64,000 bases of DNA from Desulfovibrionales bacterium. Lineage in GTDB: Bacteria; Desulfobacterota; QYQD01. The stretch spans positions 171,001 to 235,000 of the forward strand of contig JAQURM010000001.1 in assembly GCA_028715605.1 (NCBI GenBank), written 5' to 3'. The translations under genes were made by a program, and so were the position numbers. This document shows positions 56,879 to 64,000 of this stretch, piece after piece (position 1 is the first letter of the stretch; each line of letters begins with the position of its first letter). The notes under the pieces are model-generated. The model saw only the letters and a program-made list of their open reading frames with translations, ran no database searches and was not told where the DNA came from.

Positions 56879-57070
56879 GTCTAACAACCGCATCAACTCG
56901 GACTGGCAATTCCGCTGCGCTCCATTGCCAGCCGGTTATGCGGAACGTTCCCCCGGCGCTTCGCGCCGTGGGAATGCGGGGCTGAGCCGTGTGCCCCTTC
57001 CCGGCGAAGCGCCGGGAGAACCAGGGGCACGAAACCGACCGCTTCGCGGCGGCTCAGCCCCGCATTAGCG
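56879..57070 (+). repeat. attC site 4, long multi-arm form with damaged R'
   Basis: R'' GTCTAAC (56879-56885) starts an ordinary attC hairpin with AATTCCGCTGCGCTCCATT, but the following box reads GTTCCCC instead of GTTAGRY. A GC hairpin (CGGCGC-TTCG-CGCCG) and a long arm TGCGGGGCTGAGCCG (56975-56989) with its perfect complement (57050-57064) follow, ending at ATTAGCG (57064-57070). This mirrors the three-part layout of site 1. Confidence 0.65.
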
Positions 57071-57088
57071 TACCAGATGGAGGCCACC

Positions 57089-57949
57089 GTGGAAACCGCA
57101 GAGAGAGTCTTAACCATATTTGGGGATAAGCTATATCAGCGCCGAGGTCGAGAAGCCCTGCCCCTACTTGTTAGACAAGCAGAGACCCACACGCCAATCT
57201 ACTACTCTGATTTAGCAAAAGAACTTGGCATGTCGAATCCAAAGAATTTGAACTACGTTCTTGGTAGTATTGGCCACACACTTCTATCACTACCAAAAGA
57301 ATTGGGGGAGATTCCGCCGATTCAGTGCCTCGTTGTCAACAAAAACACGGGCCTTCCTGGAGAAGGAATAGGTTGGTTCATAGCAGAAAAGGAAGACTTC
57401 CGACGATTACCCCTGAAACAAAAACGCGCCATAGTAGACGCCCAACTGCAAAGAATATTTGCATACCCAAGATGGCGCGACATTCTGGCCGAGCTGGAAC
57501 TCCATCCGGTCTCTACTGATTACTCTCCGACATTAGCGAAGGCACGAACAGGTGGCGGAGGAGGAGAAAGCGAGCAACACAGGAGACTAAAAGAGTTCCT
57601 TGCCAAAAATCCTCGGATTCTCAAGTTGCCTGCTCGGACAGAAGAAGGCAAAACCGAGTATCCACTCCCTTCTGGCGATTCCGTGGACATTCTCTTCAAG
57701 GTCGGTATTGATTGGATTGCAGTGGAGGTGAAATCTTCAAAATCTGATTGGTCCGACATTGTCAGGGGCATATTTCAGTGTGTAAAATACAAATCCGTCA
57801 TTGAGGCATATCAGGCAGTTACCAACCAGCCTCAAAGCGTAAGAACACTGCTCGTACTGGAATCCGCCTTGCCTCAAGACTTGTTGCCAATGAAGAATGC
57901 CTTGGGTATCGAGGTAATGGCAGGAATCACGATGGAAGCGGACAGCTAA
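57089..57949 (+). CDS. PD-(D/E)XK nuclease-like protein with N-terminal DNA-binding region
   Basis: A 286-aa protein if begun at GTG 57089, five bases after a perfect GGAGG; an in-frame ATG at 57077 lacks such a site. The first 130 residues look like a helical, DNA-binding region (for example ELGMSNPKNLNYVLGSIGH). A glycine-rich linker (ARTGGGGGESEQH) leads to the nuclease core: Asp in SVDILF, then AVEVKSS as the ExK box, and GIFQCVKYK with the helix Gln. This matches the PD-(D/E)XK restriction-nuclease pattern. The stop lies within the R'' of the next site. Confidence 0.75.
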   Translation: METAERVLTIFGDKLYQRRGREALPLLVRQAETHTPIYYSDLAKELGMSNPKNLNYVLGSIGHTLLSLPKELGEIPPIQCLVVNKNTGLPGEGIGWFIAEKEDFRRLPLKQKRAIVDAQLQRIFAYPRWRDILAELELHPVSTDYSPTLAKARTGGGGGESEQHRRLKEFLAKNPRILKLPARTEEGKTEYPLPSGDSVDILFKVGIDWIAVEVKSSKSDWSDIVRGIFQCVKYKSVIEAYQAVTNQPQSVRTLLVLESALPQDLLPMKNALGIEVMAGITMEADS

Positions 57950-58055
57950 CACGTCAGTCCAGCCGACGCCGTGGAACGGGGTTCGATTTTTTCGGAAGGC
58001 CACGGGCCGACGCGGCTGAGTTCAATTCGACTGCCGGCGGCTTATTGCACGCTGT
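57944..58055 (+). repeat. Degenerate attC-like site 5
   Basis: R''-like AGCTAAC (57944-57950) overlaps the stop codon of the nuclease gene. CGACGCCGTGG/CCACGGG and GCCGACG/CGGCGGC arms follow. No R' of the G-TTRRRY form was found, so the site is probably decayed. Its right end is uncertain. Confidence 0.45.
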
Positions 58056-58080
58056 GTTCGATGAAAGAAAGGATTGTTTT

Positions 58081-58407
58081 ATGAGCCACGGAAGAGAAAC
58101 TGATTATAACGATACAATACGACAATTAATAAACCCCCTTCCAATTAAAGAAGGAAGAACCTGGCTCAGACATGGGATTAACACGCAAGGCGGTCTAATT
58201 GATCTTATGATCTTGGAAGGGAAATATTCAAAAAAAGACATTGCTCGTGAGTTAAAAAATAAGACTGATTGTAGGAATCCATTAGCAAGAATTGAACGCC
58301 ACATTGATCATCTTCAGAATGCTGATGGAGTGGACGCTTGGACAGGGAATATTCCACATAAATGCAAAATTAAAGAGGTCAGTGGAATATTAATGTTTAC
58401 GGAATAG
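58081..58407 (+). CDS. Uncharacterised 108-aa cassette protein
   Basis: AAAGGA seven bases ahead of ATG 58081 favours this start; an in-frame TTG at 58045 lies in the attC-like sequence. The protein is MSHGRETDYNDTIRQLINPL, then IDLMILEGKYSKKDIARELKNK and NPLARIERHIDHLQNADG. The middle resembles a helix-turn-helix (KKDIARELKNK), but no family was recognised. It has the composition of an A+T-rich cassette. The 130 bp that follow hold no clear attC, although ATATAAC at 58418-58424 could be a lone R''. Confidence 0.55.
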   Translation: MSHGRETDYNDTIRQLINPLPIKEGRTWLRHGINTQGGLIDLMILEGKYSKKDIARELKNKTDCRNPLARIERHIDHLQNADGVDAWTGNIPHKCKIKEVSGILMFTE

Positions 58408-58536
58408 TATCGTTTCTAAATATAACTTTGTGCGAACAATGGGGACGGTCATGTAAATATGCTTTTATTGTTTTGTTTGGTGAATACGTCAAAAACTACG
58501 TCTTCTTGAACCAGTTCGCCGCATAAAGGAAAATCC

Positions 58537-58776
58537 ATGACCAAGACCAGAAAATCAATCATGTATGGCGAATTCGCCGCAATTAAAAGTTTTAACCCCC
58601 GCGAATTCGAGGGGTTTAAAACCAATACCGGACTCAACAGCATTTGGGAGCAGCTCAACAACCCTGATTTTAATCCCGTCGAATTCGACGGAATTAAAAT
58701 GCTGGCCGGGTTAAACAGCTTCGCCCTGACCCCGAAACTCACCACAGCGCCCGCACTGAAACAAATCAAGGGATAA
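58537..58776 (+). pseudogene. Rearranged KilA-N domain fragment
   Basis: A 79-aa frame, ATG after AAAGGA. It reads FNPREFEGFKTNTGLNSI followed by WEQLNNPDFNPVEFDGIKMLAGLNSFALTP, thus two overlapping copies of the segment that occurs once in KilA-N proteins. The rest of the KilA-N fold and any C-terminal domain are missing. Probably a duplicated and truncated remnant of a phage-type DNA-binding protein, lying at the right edge of the acquired block. Confidence 0.45.
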
Positions 58777-58818
58777 CCTTTTCATGCACGAGGGGCTGGT
58801 TAAAGAAAGAAGGCAATG

Positions 58819-58843
58819 AGTCGGTTACAACATGTAACCGACT
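58819..58843. promoter_or_regulatory. Perfect 10-bp hairpin ahead of the MoaE-like gene
   Basis: AGTCGGTTAC (58819-58828) pairs exactly with GTAACCGACT (58834-58843) around AACAT. It has no T-tract, so an operator or leader hairpin is more likely than a terminator. Confidence 0.4.
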
Positions 58844-58893
58844 GAAAATGGAAGCTGCAGGCAGTAAGACTAACGAAAGGGAGTGGACATATT

Positions 58894-59253
58894 TTGGACG
58901 CAGGTAAACTGATAGAAAAGATCAAGGCCCATCCAAAAATTGCGGACGCCGGAATGATTCTGTGCCATAACGGCGTGGTGCGCGCGACTTCGCGGGATGG
59001 ACGGAAGGTTCTGGCCGTGGAAGTAAAAGTAGATCAACAAAGACTGGCACAGGTCTTACAGGATACAAAGAAGAAACCGGGCATAGTTGAGTGCCTGGCA
59101 GAGATAAGGGAAGGCCGGTTTTCTGTCGGCGATGACCTGATGATCCTGGTCATCGCCGGTGATTTTCGGGAAAACGTGATCGCAGCTATGACGGAGGCAA
59201 TAGATTTTATTAAAAAAGATGTGCTGACGAAAAAGGAGATCTTCGCTGCATGA
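58894..59253 (+). CDS. MoaE-like protein
   Basis: A 119-aa protein. The C-terminal half (IREGRFSVGDDLMILVIAGDFRENVIAAMTEAIDFIKKDVLTKKE) matches the pattern of MoaE, the large subunit of molybdopterin synthase (usually HRxGxLxxGExxVxVAV and PxWKKE). The N-terminal half is shorter than in true MoaE, and the Arg/Lys residues of the active site are not all clear. TTG 58894 with AAAGGGAG ten bases ahead is the likely start. It is convergent with THI4. Confidence 0.7.
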   Translation: MDAGKLIEKIKAHPKIADAGMILCHNGVVRATSRDGRKVLAVEVKVDQQRLAQVLQDTKKKPGIVECLAEIREGRFSVGDDLMILVIAGDFRENVIAAMTEAIDFIKKDVLTKKEIFAA

Positions 59254-59280
59254 ACCCCGCGGGCCTAAACCTGTTTTTCT

Positions 59281-60057
59281 CTAAGACAGCTTTTCGTTGA
59301 TTAGCCCGGCTACTTTTTCCCCGGAAATAAGCATCCCGCCAAAAATAGGACCCATGCGGTAGGAGCCAAAGGTGGCATTGGCAGCCATGCCCGTCACAAA
59401 TACCCCCGGAAAGGCCTCTTTGGTATTCTTTAAGGTGTTTTCTTCGGCTACCTCCGCCCACATCGACTTTTCTCCAGCCACACGGCCTGTCTCGGTAAGC
59501 AGCGCCAATCCAACCTTGCGCTCAATGACCTTCATGACCTCGGTGGCATGTCCGGTAGCGTCCACCACATACTGCGCCCGTATGGCCAGGGGATCGACGT
59601 GAAGGCCGGCCATATCCACGGCCGTCCAATTTATTACCAGCCCGCACACCCTGTTTTCGCGCACCATAACATCTTCCACGGTTATACAGTTAAAGACCCG
59701 GGCTCCGGCCTGGCAGGCGCGAGAGCAGAGCGTGGTGACCGCTTCCACGGCGTCTGCCGTGTAATAGCCGTCTTCATAATCTGCCGTTCTAATCCCCAGC
59801 TCGTCTAAAATGCGCTTTCCTTCCTTCTGCACGACTATCTCGTTAAAAAGCATGCCACCGCCCCACATGCCTCCGCCTATGCTCAATTTGCGCTCGAATA
59901 TGGCGACCTTCCTTCCGGCCTTGGCCAGGCGATAAGCCGCAAGCATTCCGGACGGCCCGGCGCCCACTATGGCTACATCTAATTCCATACAAGAAGAGAA
60001 TTTTTCAAAGTACCGGTTTAATATAGCTTTGCTGATAACAATTTCATCTAGCGGCAT
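59281..60057 (-). CDS. THI4-type thiazole synthase (sulfide-dependent form)
   Basis: Makes the ADP-thiazole precursor of thiamine from NAD, glycine and a sulfur source. At 258 aa the FAD/NAD fold begins [17 protein letters not shown] near residue 30, followed by [12 protein letters not shown]. In yeast the sulfur comes from a suicidal cysteine; here the corresponding region ([17 protein letters not shown]) has no cysteine, which points to the non-suicidal form that uses free sulfide, as expected in an anaerobe. No TPP riboswitch signature was seen upstream. Confidence 0.88.
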   Translation of the reverse strand: MPLDEIVISKAILNRYFEKFSSCMELDVAIVGAGPSGMLAAYRLAKAGRKVAIFERKLSIGGGMWGGGMLFNEIVVQKEGKRILDELGIRTADYEDGYYTADAVEAVTTLCSRACQAGARVFNCITVEDVMVRENRVCGLVINWTAVDMAGLHVDPLAIRAQYVVDATGHATEVMKVIERKVGLALLTETGRVAGEKSMWAEVAEENTLKNTKEAFPGVFVTGMAANATFGSYRMGPIFGGMLISGEKVAGLINEKLS

Positions 60058-60187
60058 GTTGCTTCCTCCAAAAAGGCAAAATCAACCCCAGAATAAGTTG
60101 GTCTAAATTATGTACTGGCCGGCCAGCTTCTTTATAAAGAAACCGCAGAGTTAATTAACAGGATTCATCAGTCGTGTCAAATTTAAT

Positions 60188-60217
60188 TTGGCAATATTCC
60201 CCGGATTTAGGTATAAA
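60188..60217 (+). promoter_or_regulatory. Putative sigma70 promoter of the TPR gene
   Basis: TTGGCA (60188-60193) and TATAAA (60212-60217) are 18 bases apart and 35 bp ahead of ATG 60253. Confidence 0.45.
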
Positions 60218-60252
60218 TATAGTTATCAGTCAGGTTAGAGAGGAGGATATAG

Positions 60253-60942
60253 ATGTCGGAAACCCCAAAACTGTTTAAAAAGCGCCCTGGTTGTTCAAAG
60301 AGCGGGCTGGAAGGCGTTGGTGATCCAACACTGCAATGGCAGTTTGTTAAGGACCGGATTAAGATTATTCTGTGGCCATTGGCAGCGGCGCTTTTTATTG
60401 TGGCCGGCTGGGCTGGGTGGACAGCTTATACCGCTCACAGTAATGCCGAGGCCCTGGCTATGTATGAAAAGGCTATAAGGCAAAGACCGGATCAAATGAC
60501 CCCGGCATTGGAGAAGCTGGCGAGAGAATATCCGGATACGAAAGCCGGCCTGCTGGCATGGCTGGAAATCGGCAATGTTTACTACAGAGAGGGTAAGTTA
60601 GACCGGGCGATAAGGGCCTATGAAAGCTCTCTGGAGGGGTTGCCGGAAGACCACGCACTGCGTCCCGTTATTTCACTCTCTCTAGGCTATTGTTTTAAAA
60701 TGAAAAAAGATTACCCCGCTGCCCTTCGATATTTTGGCATGGTCGCCACGCCTGACGGAGATCTGAGGGGATTAGCCGACCTTTCTCTAGGTCGTACCTA
60801 CAGGATGATGGGCGACTCAGCCAAGGCTGTCGATGCTTATAAAAAGGTCTTGTCCATGGGTGACCTTAAAAATCCCTATCGGCCGCTGGCGGAGTGGGAA
60901 ATAGCCCAGCTGACCGGGCCAAAAGTATCGCCTGATAGCTAA
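60253..60942 (+). CDS. Membrane-anchored TPR protein
   Basis: A 229-aa protein. A cytoplasmic head of about 35 residues is followed by one transmembrane helix (IILWPLAAALFIVAGWAGWTAY), then tetratricopeptide repeats (for example AWLEIGNVYYREGKLDRAIRAYESSL and ADLSLGRTYRMMGDSAKAVDAYKKVL). The order is like YfgM/TPR scaffold proteins of the inner membrane. GAGGAGG is well placed before the ATG. It precedes zapB. Confidence 0.8.
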   Translation: MSETPKLFKKRPGCSKSGLEGVGDPTLQWQFVKDRIKIILWPLAAALFIVAGWAGWTAYTAHSNAEALAMYEKAIRQRPDQMTPALEKLAREYPDTKAGLLAWLEIGNVYYREGKLDRAIRAYESSLEGLPEDHALRPVISLSLGYCFKMKKDYPAALRYFGMVATPDGDLRGLADLSLGRTYRMMGDSAKAVDAYKKVLSMGDLKNPYRPLAEWEIAQLTGPKVSPDS

Positions 60943-60951
60943 GGAAATACC

Positions 60952-60980
60952 TTGACTTTTCAAAGTTAGAACGATTATAT
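60952..60980 (+). promoter_or_regulatory. Putative sigma70 promoter of zapB-zapA-6S
   Basis: TTGACT (60952-60957) is followed after 17 bases by TTATAT (60975-60980), 37 bp ahead of ATG 61018. This is one of the best promoter matches in the window. Confidence 0.55.
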
Positions 60981-61017
60981 TTCAATTGAAAGTGTCGATA
61001 AAAGAAAGGTTCAAAAG

Positions 61018-61248
61018 ATGGGCGCTGAGGACTTTGGCCGGTTAGAAGAGCGGGTTGAAAAACTGCTCGCTGCTTATAATGAGTTAAAAATGGAGAAGGC
61101 AGAATTACAGGGCATTCAAGGGAGACTGGAAGAAGAATTAAAAAAGCTTCAAAGTGAAACAGAACGGTTGCAGTCTGAGCGGGATGTGATATGTGCGAGG
61201 ATAAACTCGTTATTAGGCAAGCTAGAGGAGATCGACGTTTCTGTATAG
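61018..61248 (+). CDS. zapB: ZapB-like coiled-coil cell division protein
   Basis: A 76-aa protein that is nearly one coiled coil (LEERVEKLLAAYNELKMEKAEL, LEEELKKLQSETERLQSERD). Size and place directly before zapA match ZapB/ZapA-associated proteins, which bind and stabilise the FtsZ ring. Sequence identity with E. coli ZapB cannot be judged, so the name rests mainly on context. Confidence 0.65.
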   Translation: MGAEDFGRLEERVEKLLAAYNELKMEKAELQGIQGRLEEELKKLQSETERLQSERDVICARINSLLGKLEEIDVSV

Positions 61249-61275
61249 ATTTGTATTTGTCCTGTGGTAGGTTGA

Positions 61276-61554
61276 GTGACTAGGATAATCACGGTTGAGA
61301 TACTTGGTCAGGAGTTTCAGTTTAGAGTTGCTCCTCAGCGTGAGGATGCACGGGACATCGTGAATTATTTAAAGGCCAAGGTTGAAGAAGTTCAGGCCAG
61401 GGTTAAAAATATATCTGACCACAAAATAATTATGCTGGCCGCCTTGGATATAGCCAGCGATTATTATCAGGTAAAGAAGGAGTTCGAAGATTATCGCGGC
61501 GTTATGACCGAAAAGTCAAAGAGGCTGATAGAGGTAATCGATACACAAACTTAA
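61276..61554 (+). CDS. zapA: Cell division protein ZapA
   Basis: A 92-aa FtsZ-ring stabiliser. The beta-strand head ITVEILGQEFQFRVAPQREDARDIVNYLKAKVEEV, and MLAALDIASDYYQVKKEFE further on, are typical. It starts with GTG 61276, ahead of which AGGTTGA is a modest ribosome-binding site. The 6S RNA follows at once, the usual zapA-ssrS order. Confidence 0.9.
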   Translation: MTRIITVEILGQEFQFRVAPQREDARDIVNYLKAKVEEVQARVKNISDHKIIMLAALDIASDYYQVKKEFEDYRGVMTEKSKRLIEVIDTQT

Positions 61555-61557
61555 TGG

Positions 61558-61746
61558 AAGTTCCCCCTGCGATGTTGGTGACTAGTAGTATTTTTGAGCC
61601 AACATTGTCGGCCTAGGGGGTTGCCATGGATCCGGAGGGCATGGCTCTGCTTACAAGCGGAGAAAGCCTGAAAGAGTACTGAGCGACACCCACTTAAGAG
61701 ACTAGGTTCGATAAATCTACTAGCACGGCATTGGGGCGGGGGGATT
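61558..61746 (+). ncRNA. ssrS: 6S RNA
   Basis: Regulatory RNA that binds sigma70 RNA polymerase in stationary phase. About 190 nt immediately after zapA begin with TTCCCCCTGC and end with GGGGCGGGGGG, whose ends pair, enclosing a large asymmetric central bubble and the terminal hairpin region around GCTTACAAGCGG. The zapA-6S link is conserved in many Proteobacteria. Exact ends are estimated. Confidence 0.8.
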
Positions 61747-62121
61747 AGCAATATCCCGCAAGGGTTTACATATAAACCAAGCTAAAAGATGATAACGGGT
61801 GGGGCTGTACAAGGAAAGAAGGCTGGATTTTGTCAAGGCTGCTTGATGGTATCCAGTATTGTTTTTTGGTTAATGGTCTTGAGTTTTAAAAGGCGCGCGA
61901 GTATGGCTAACAATAGTGGTTGAGATCAAATTAATAAGATGTACTCTTAAAAGGGTTAAGCCTTGACCTGTGCTTTCCTGACCTGAAACATTAACGACCG
62001 ATCCTCTTTCCATCTTCTCTCCTTTATACCCGTCATCTTGCTTATCTATGTGTAATAATCGCTTTATCTTGCGGCTGAACCGGTATCACTAAATTTAATC
62101 AGCAAAGGGGGTGCCTGGCAT
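61747..62121. other. Gap between 6S RNA and rny
   Basis: The 375 bp after the 6S RNA contain a terminator-like hairpin (61823-61867) and otherwise nothing recognisable. GCAAAGGGGGTG near the end serves as ribosome-binding site of rny. Confidence 0.35.
61823..61867 (+). terminator. Rho-independent terminator-like hairpin after 6S RNA
   Basis: CTGGAT (61823-61828) pairs with ATCCAG (61851-61856), with an inner TCAAG/CTTGA stem; TATTGTTTTTT follows at once. It probably ends the zapB-zapA-6S transcript. Confidence 0.5.
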
Positions 62122-63687
62122 TTGAGCACTACACTGGTAATTGTATCTTTCGTTATATTGGCTGCCTGTCTGGGAGCCGTTCTGGGCTTTTTAATCCGTA
62201 AAAAAGTAGTAGAAGCCAAGCTGGAATCTGCCGAGAGATTGGCTGAAAGGATTATTGAGGAGGCCAAAAAGAAGGGCGAGACCGAACGCCGGGAGGCCAC
62301 CCTACAGGCTAGAGATGAACTTTACCAAACGAAGCTGGAACTGGAAAAAGAGGCTAAGGAAAGAAAGGCCGAGCTGCAGCTTATAGAAAAGCGCTTGGCG
62401 CAAAAGGAGGAAAACTTTGATAATAAGCTCGCCCTCATGGATCAAAAAGAACTGGATAACATGCGGAGGGAAAAGGAGCTACAACGTCAGGAAAAGCTGA
62501 TTGCCGAAAAGGCGCAAGAGTATCACGTATTGATGGAGGAAGAAAGACGACAGCTTGAAAGGATATCCGGGCTTTCTACAGAAGAGGCCAAGGGACTTTT
62601 TCTCCAGCAGGTTGAAGAAGAGGCGCGGACGGATGCGGCCAAGTTGTTGAAAAAAATAGAGAACGATACCAAAGAAACCGCGGATAAAAAGGCAAAAGAG
62701 ATAATTTCTCTGGCGGTAGCGCGCTATGCCGGAGATTATGTCGCTGAAAAGACAGTTTCTGTGGTGAATTTGCCTAATGAGGAGATGAAGGGGCGAATTA
62801 TCGGGCGTGAAGGACGTAATATCAGGGCCATTGAGGCCGCTACCGGCGTGGATTTGATCATTGATGATACACCGGAGGCGGTTATCCTGTCCGGATTCAA
62901 TCCCGTTCGGCGGGAAGTGGCCAGGATAGCTCTGGAGAGATTAATAGCAGATGGACGGATACACCCGGCCCGGATAGAGGAAGTTGTGGAAAAGGTGGGC
63001 CAGGAGGTGGAGGTGTCCATAAAAGAGGCCGGAGAGCAGGCCACCTTTGATGTCGGGGTGCATGGCTTCCATCCGGAGTTGGTTAAGCTTATCGGTAAAC
63101 TCAAATATCGAACCAGCTACGGGCAGAATATGTTGCAACACTCGTTGGAGGTTGCTTTTTTGTGCGGTATTATGGCTGCTGAACTGGGATTGAACATTAA
63201 AAGGGCCAAGAGGGTTGGCTTATTACATGACATAGGTAAGGCCGTGGATCACGAGATAGAGGGACCCCATGCCTTGATCGGCGCTGACCTGGCTAAGAAG
63301 CATGGCGAGTCCGGTCAGGTTGTAAACGCTATTGCGGCCCACCATGAAGACGTTCCCCCGGAGAGTGTTCTGGCTGTCCTGGTTCAGGCAGCCGACGCCT
63401 TGTCCGGGGCCAGGCCCGGCGCCAGAAAAGAAACGCTGGAAAGCTATGTTCAGCGGCTGACTGACCTGGAGAGGATTGCAAATTCTTGTCCCGGTGTTAA
63501 TAAGTCTTTTGCTATACAGGCAGGCCGGGAAGTGCGAATTATTGTGGATAGCGGCGCGGTTTCAGATGCCGCTGCCGTTTTAATGTGCCGGGATATTGCT
63601 AAAAAGATAGAATCTGAGATGACGTACCCGGGGCAGATCAAGGTAACCGTCATAAGGGAAACCAGGGCTGTAGAATATGCCAAGTAA
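62122..63687 (+). CDS. rny: Ribonuclease Y
   Basis: Membrane-anchored endoribonuclease that starts mRNA decay. At 521 aa it has an N-terminal transmembrane helix ([21 protein letters not shown]), a long coiled coil (residues 35-190), a KH domain with [26 protein letters not shown], and an HD domain with [11 protein letters not shown] and [16 protein letters not shown] 62122 with AAAGGGGGTG ahead is the likely start. It overlaps the YmdB gene by 11 bp, a common order. Confidence 0.96.
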   Translation: MSTTLVIVSFVILAACLGAVLGFLIRKKVVEAKLESAERLAERIIEEAKKKGETERREATLQARDELYQTKLELEKEAKERKAELQLIEKRLAQKEENFDNKLALMDQKELDNMRREKELQRQEKLIAEKAQEYHVLMEEERRQLERISGLSTEEAKGLFLQQVEEEARTDAAKLLKKIENDTKETADKKAKEIISLAVARYAGDYVAEKTVSVVNLPNEEMKGRIIGREGRNIRAIEAATGVDLIIDDTPEAVILSGFNPVRREVARIALERLIADGRIHPARIEEVVEKVGQEVEVSIKEAGEQATFDVGVHGFHPELVKLIGKLKYRTSYGQNMLQHSLEVAFLCGIMAAELGLNIKRAKRVGLLHDIGKAVDHEIEGPHALIGADLAKKHGESGQVVNAIAAHHEDVPPESVLAVLVQAADALSGARPGARKETLESYVQRLTDLERIANSCPGVNKSFAIQAGREVRIIVDSGAVSDAAAVLMCRDIAKKIESEMTYPGQIKVTVIRETRAVEYAK

Positions 63688-64000
63688 GATCAAGGTGTTA
63701 TTTATTGGAGACGTCATAGGCAGCCCCGGCCGCAATGGTGTGCGTCATCTCGTACCGGAGATAGTCGGGAGTTACGGCATAGACCTGGTTATAGCTAACG
63801 GCGAGAATGCAGCTGGAGGCATCGGGATAACGCCGCAGGTGGCGGATGAGCTTTTGAGTAATGGGATACATGTATTGACTTCGGGCAACCATGTCTGGGC
63901 CAAAAAGGAGATATCGGGATATTTGTCAGGAAGTGAGCGACTGTTGCGACCCGCCAATTATCCCCCTGGCCTGCCTGGGCGAGGCGGTACCGTGATCCGT
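63677..64000 (+). CDS. YmdB/TIGR00282-type metallophosphoesterase (partial)
   Basis: The first 108 residues of a phosphodiesterase whose family is about 260 aa. The metal-binding motifs are present: [25 protein letters not shown] and [11 protein letters not shown]. The ATG lies inside the rny end, an 11-bp overlap. YmdB is known to work with RNase Y and to hydrolyse 2',3'-cyclic nucleotides in Bacillus. The C-terminal part lies beyond the window. Confidence 0.92.
   Translation, partial: MPSKIKVLFIGDVIGSPGRNGVRHLVPEIVGSYGIDLVIANGENAAGGIGITPQVADELLSNGIHVLTSGNHVWAKKEISGYLSGSERLLRPANYPPGLPGRGGTVIR

Larger units (their letters stand above)
48731..58055 (+). mobile_element. Integron cassette array without integrase (CALIN)
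   Basis: Seven plus-strand genes are separated by attC-like sites. Three sites share the stretch TTCCGCTGCGCTCCATT. The R' core GTTAGAC occurs at 48731-48737, 53653-53659, 54366-54372 and 55548-55554 with variants elsewhere; paired R'' boxes GTCTAAC or GCCTAAC occur ahead. All genes lie in one orientation, stop close to the attC and change greatly in base composition from cassette to cassette. No intI is in the window. The array is bounded by core genes on both sides and by two gene fragments. Confidence 0.8.

Noticed and set aside
56893..57117. A 74-codon minus-strand frame over attC 4
   Set aside because: Lies in the palindromic attC sequence and only reads through hairpin arms.
60058..60252. 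TPP riboswitch upstream of THI4
   Set aside because: The conserved CTGAGA and GACC/GATCTGG-type elements were looked for and not found.

Overview
The window looks like part of the chromosome of an anaerobic bacterium of the Desulfobacterota (former Deltaproteobacteria) type. This rests on gene content and not on a search: a 1394-residue acyl-CoA dehydratase activase, a GH57 glycosidase, AmrS, a DUF116 protein, a sulfide-type THI4, and a zapB-zapA-6S RNA-rny-ymdB order. Most of it is dense housekeeping sequence, with one clear block of acquired DNA at about 48.7-58.8 kb.

Layout. 1-5605 (minus): dnaN, gyrB and gyrA, with no recF between dnaN and gyrB; gyrA runs off the left edge. 5606-6242: very A+T-rich divergent gap holding a start-less coding remnant. 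6243-11669 (plus): dksA-like, GH57, galT, a GAF histidine kinase and a receiver. Then tRNA-Thr(CGT), amrS-ilvD (minus), an iron alcohol dehydrogenase, uppP, an HtrA protease, a TerB-like protein and asnS. 20.6-24.2 kb: a possible HEPN-type orphan, an atypical SDR and a LOG-family protein. 24.4-31.3 kb (minus): RNase G, the dehydratase activase, a radical SAM protein and a 57-residue cysteine-tailed small protein. 31.4-37.1 kb (minus): DMT protein, RelE/ParD-like toxin-antitoxin, repeat lipoprotein, and a signalling cluster (J-domain-MinD fusion, 101-aa protein, HDOD, GGDEF). 37.5-45.5 kb (plus): galU, priA, def, fmt, DUF116, rsmB, rpe, fmdB. 45.5-47.9 kb (minus): methyltransferase and polX.

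The most interesting part is 48731-58055, which I read as an integron cassette array without an integrase (a CALIN). Co-oriented genes are separated by attC-like sites with 7-base R'' and R' boxes, several sharing the typical TTCCGCTGCGCTCCATT segment. Cargo: a 1572-residue protein joining a sacsin/HSP90-type ATPase module to an SF2 helicase, a GIY-YIG/T5orf172-like protein, a cupin, a TrmO-like tRNA methyltransferase, an ankyrin protein, a PD-(D/E)XK nuclease-like protein and an unknown 108-aa protein. The first cassette is about 4.9 kb, unusually large, and is the best candidate for an undescribed (probably defence) system. Three attC sites are long and multi-armed, with a perfect 12-15 bp palindromic arm next to or one base from R'. 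A Fic-like N-terminal fragment and a rearranged KilA-N fragment flank the array.

58.9-64 kb returns to core genes: a MoaE-like protein, THI4, a TPR membrane protein, zapB, zapA, 6S RNA, rny and a partial YmdB phosphoesterase. Short inverted repeats are scattered between genes throughout; two families occur at least twice in the window.
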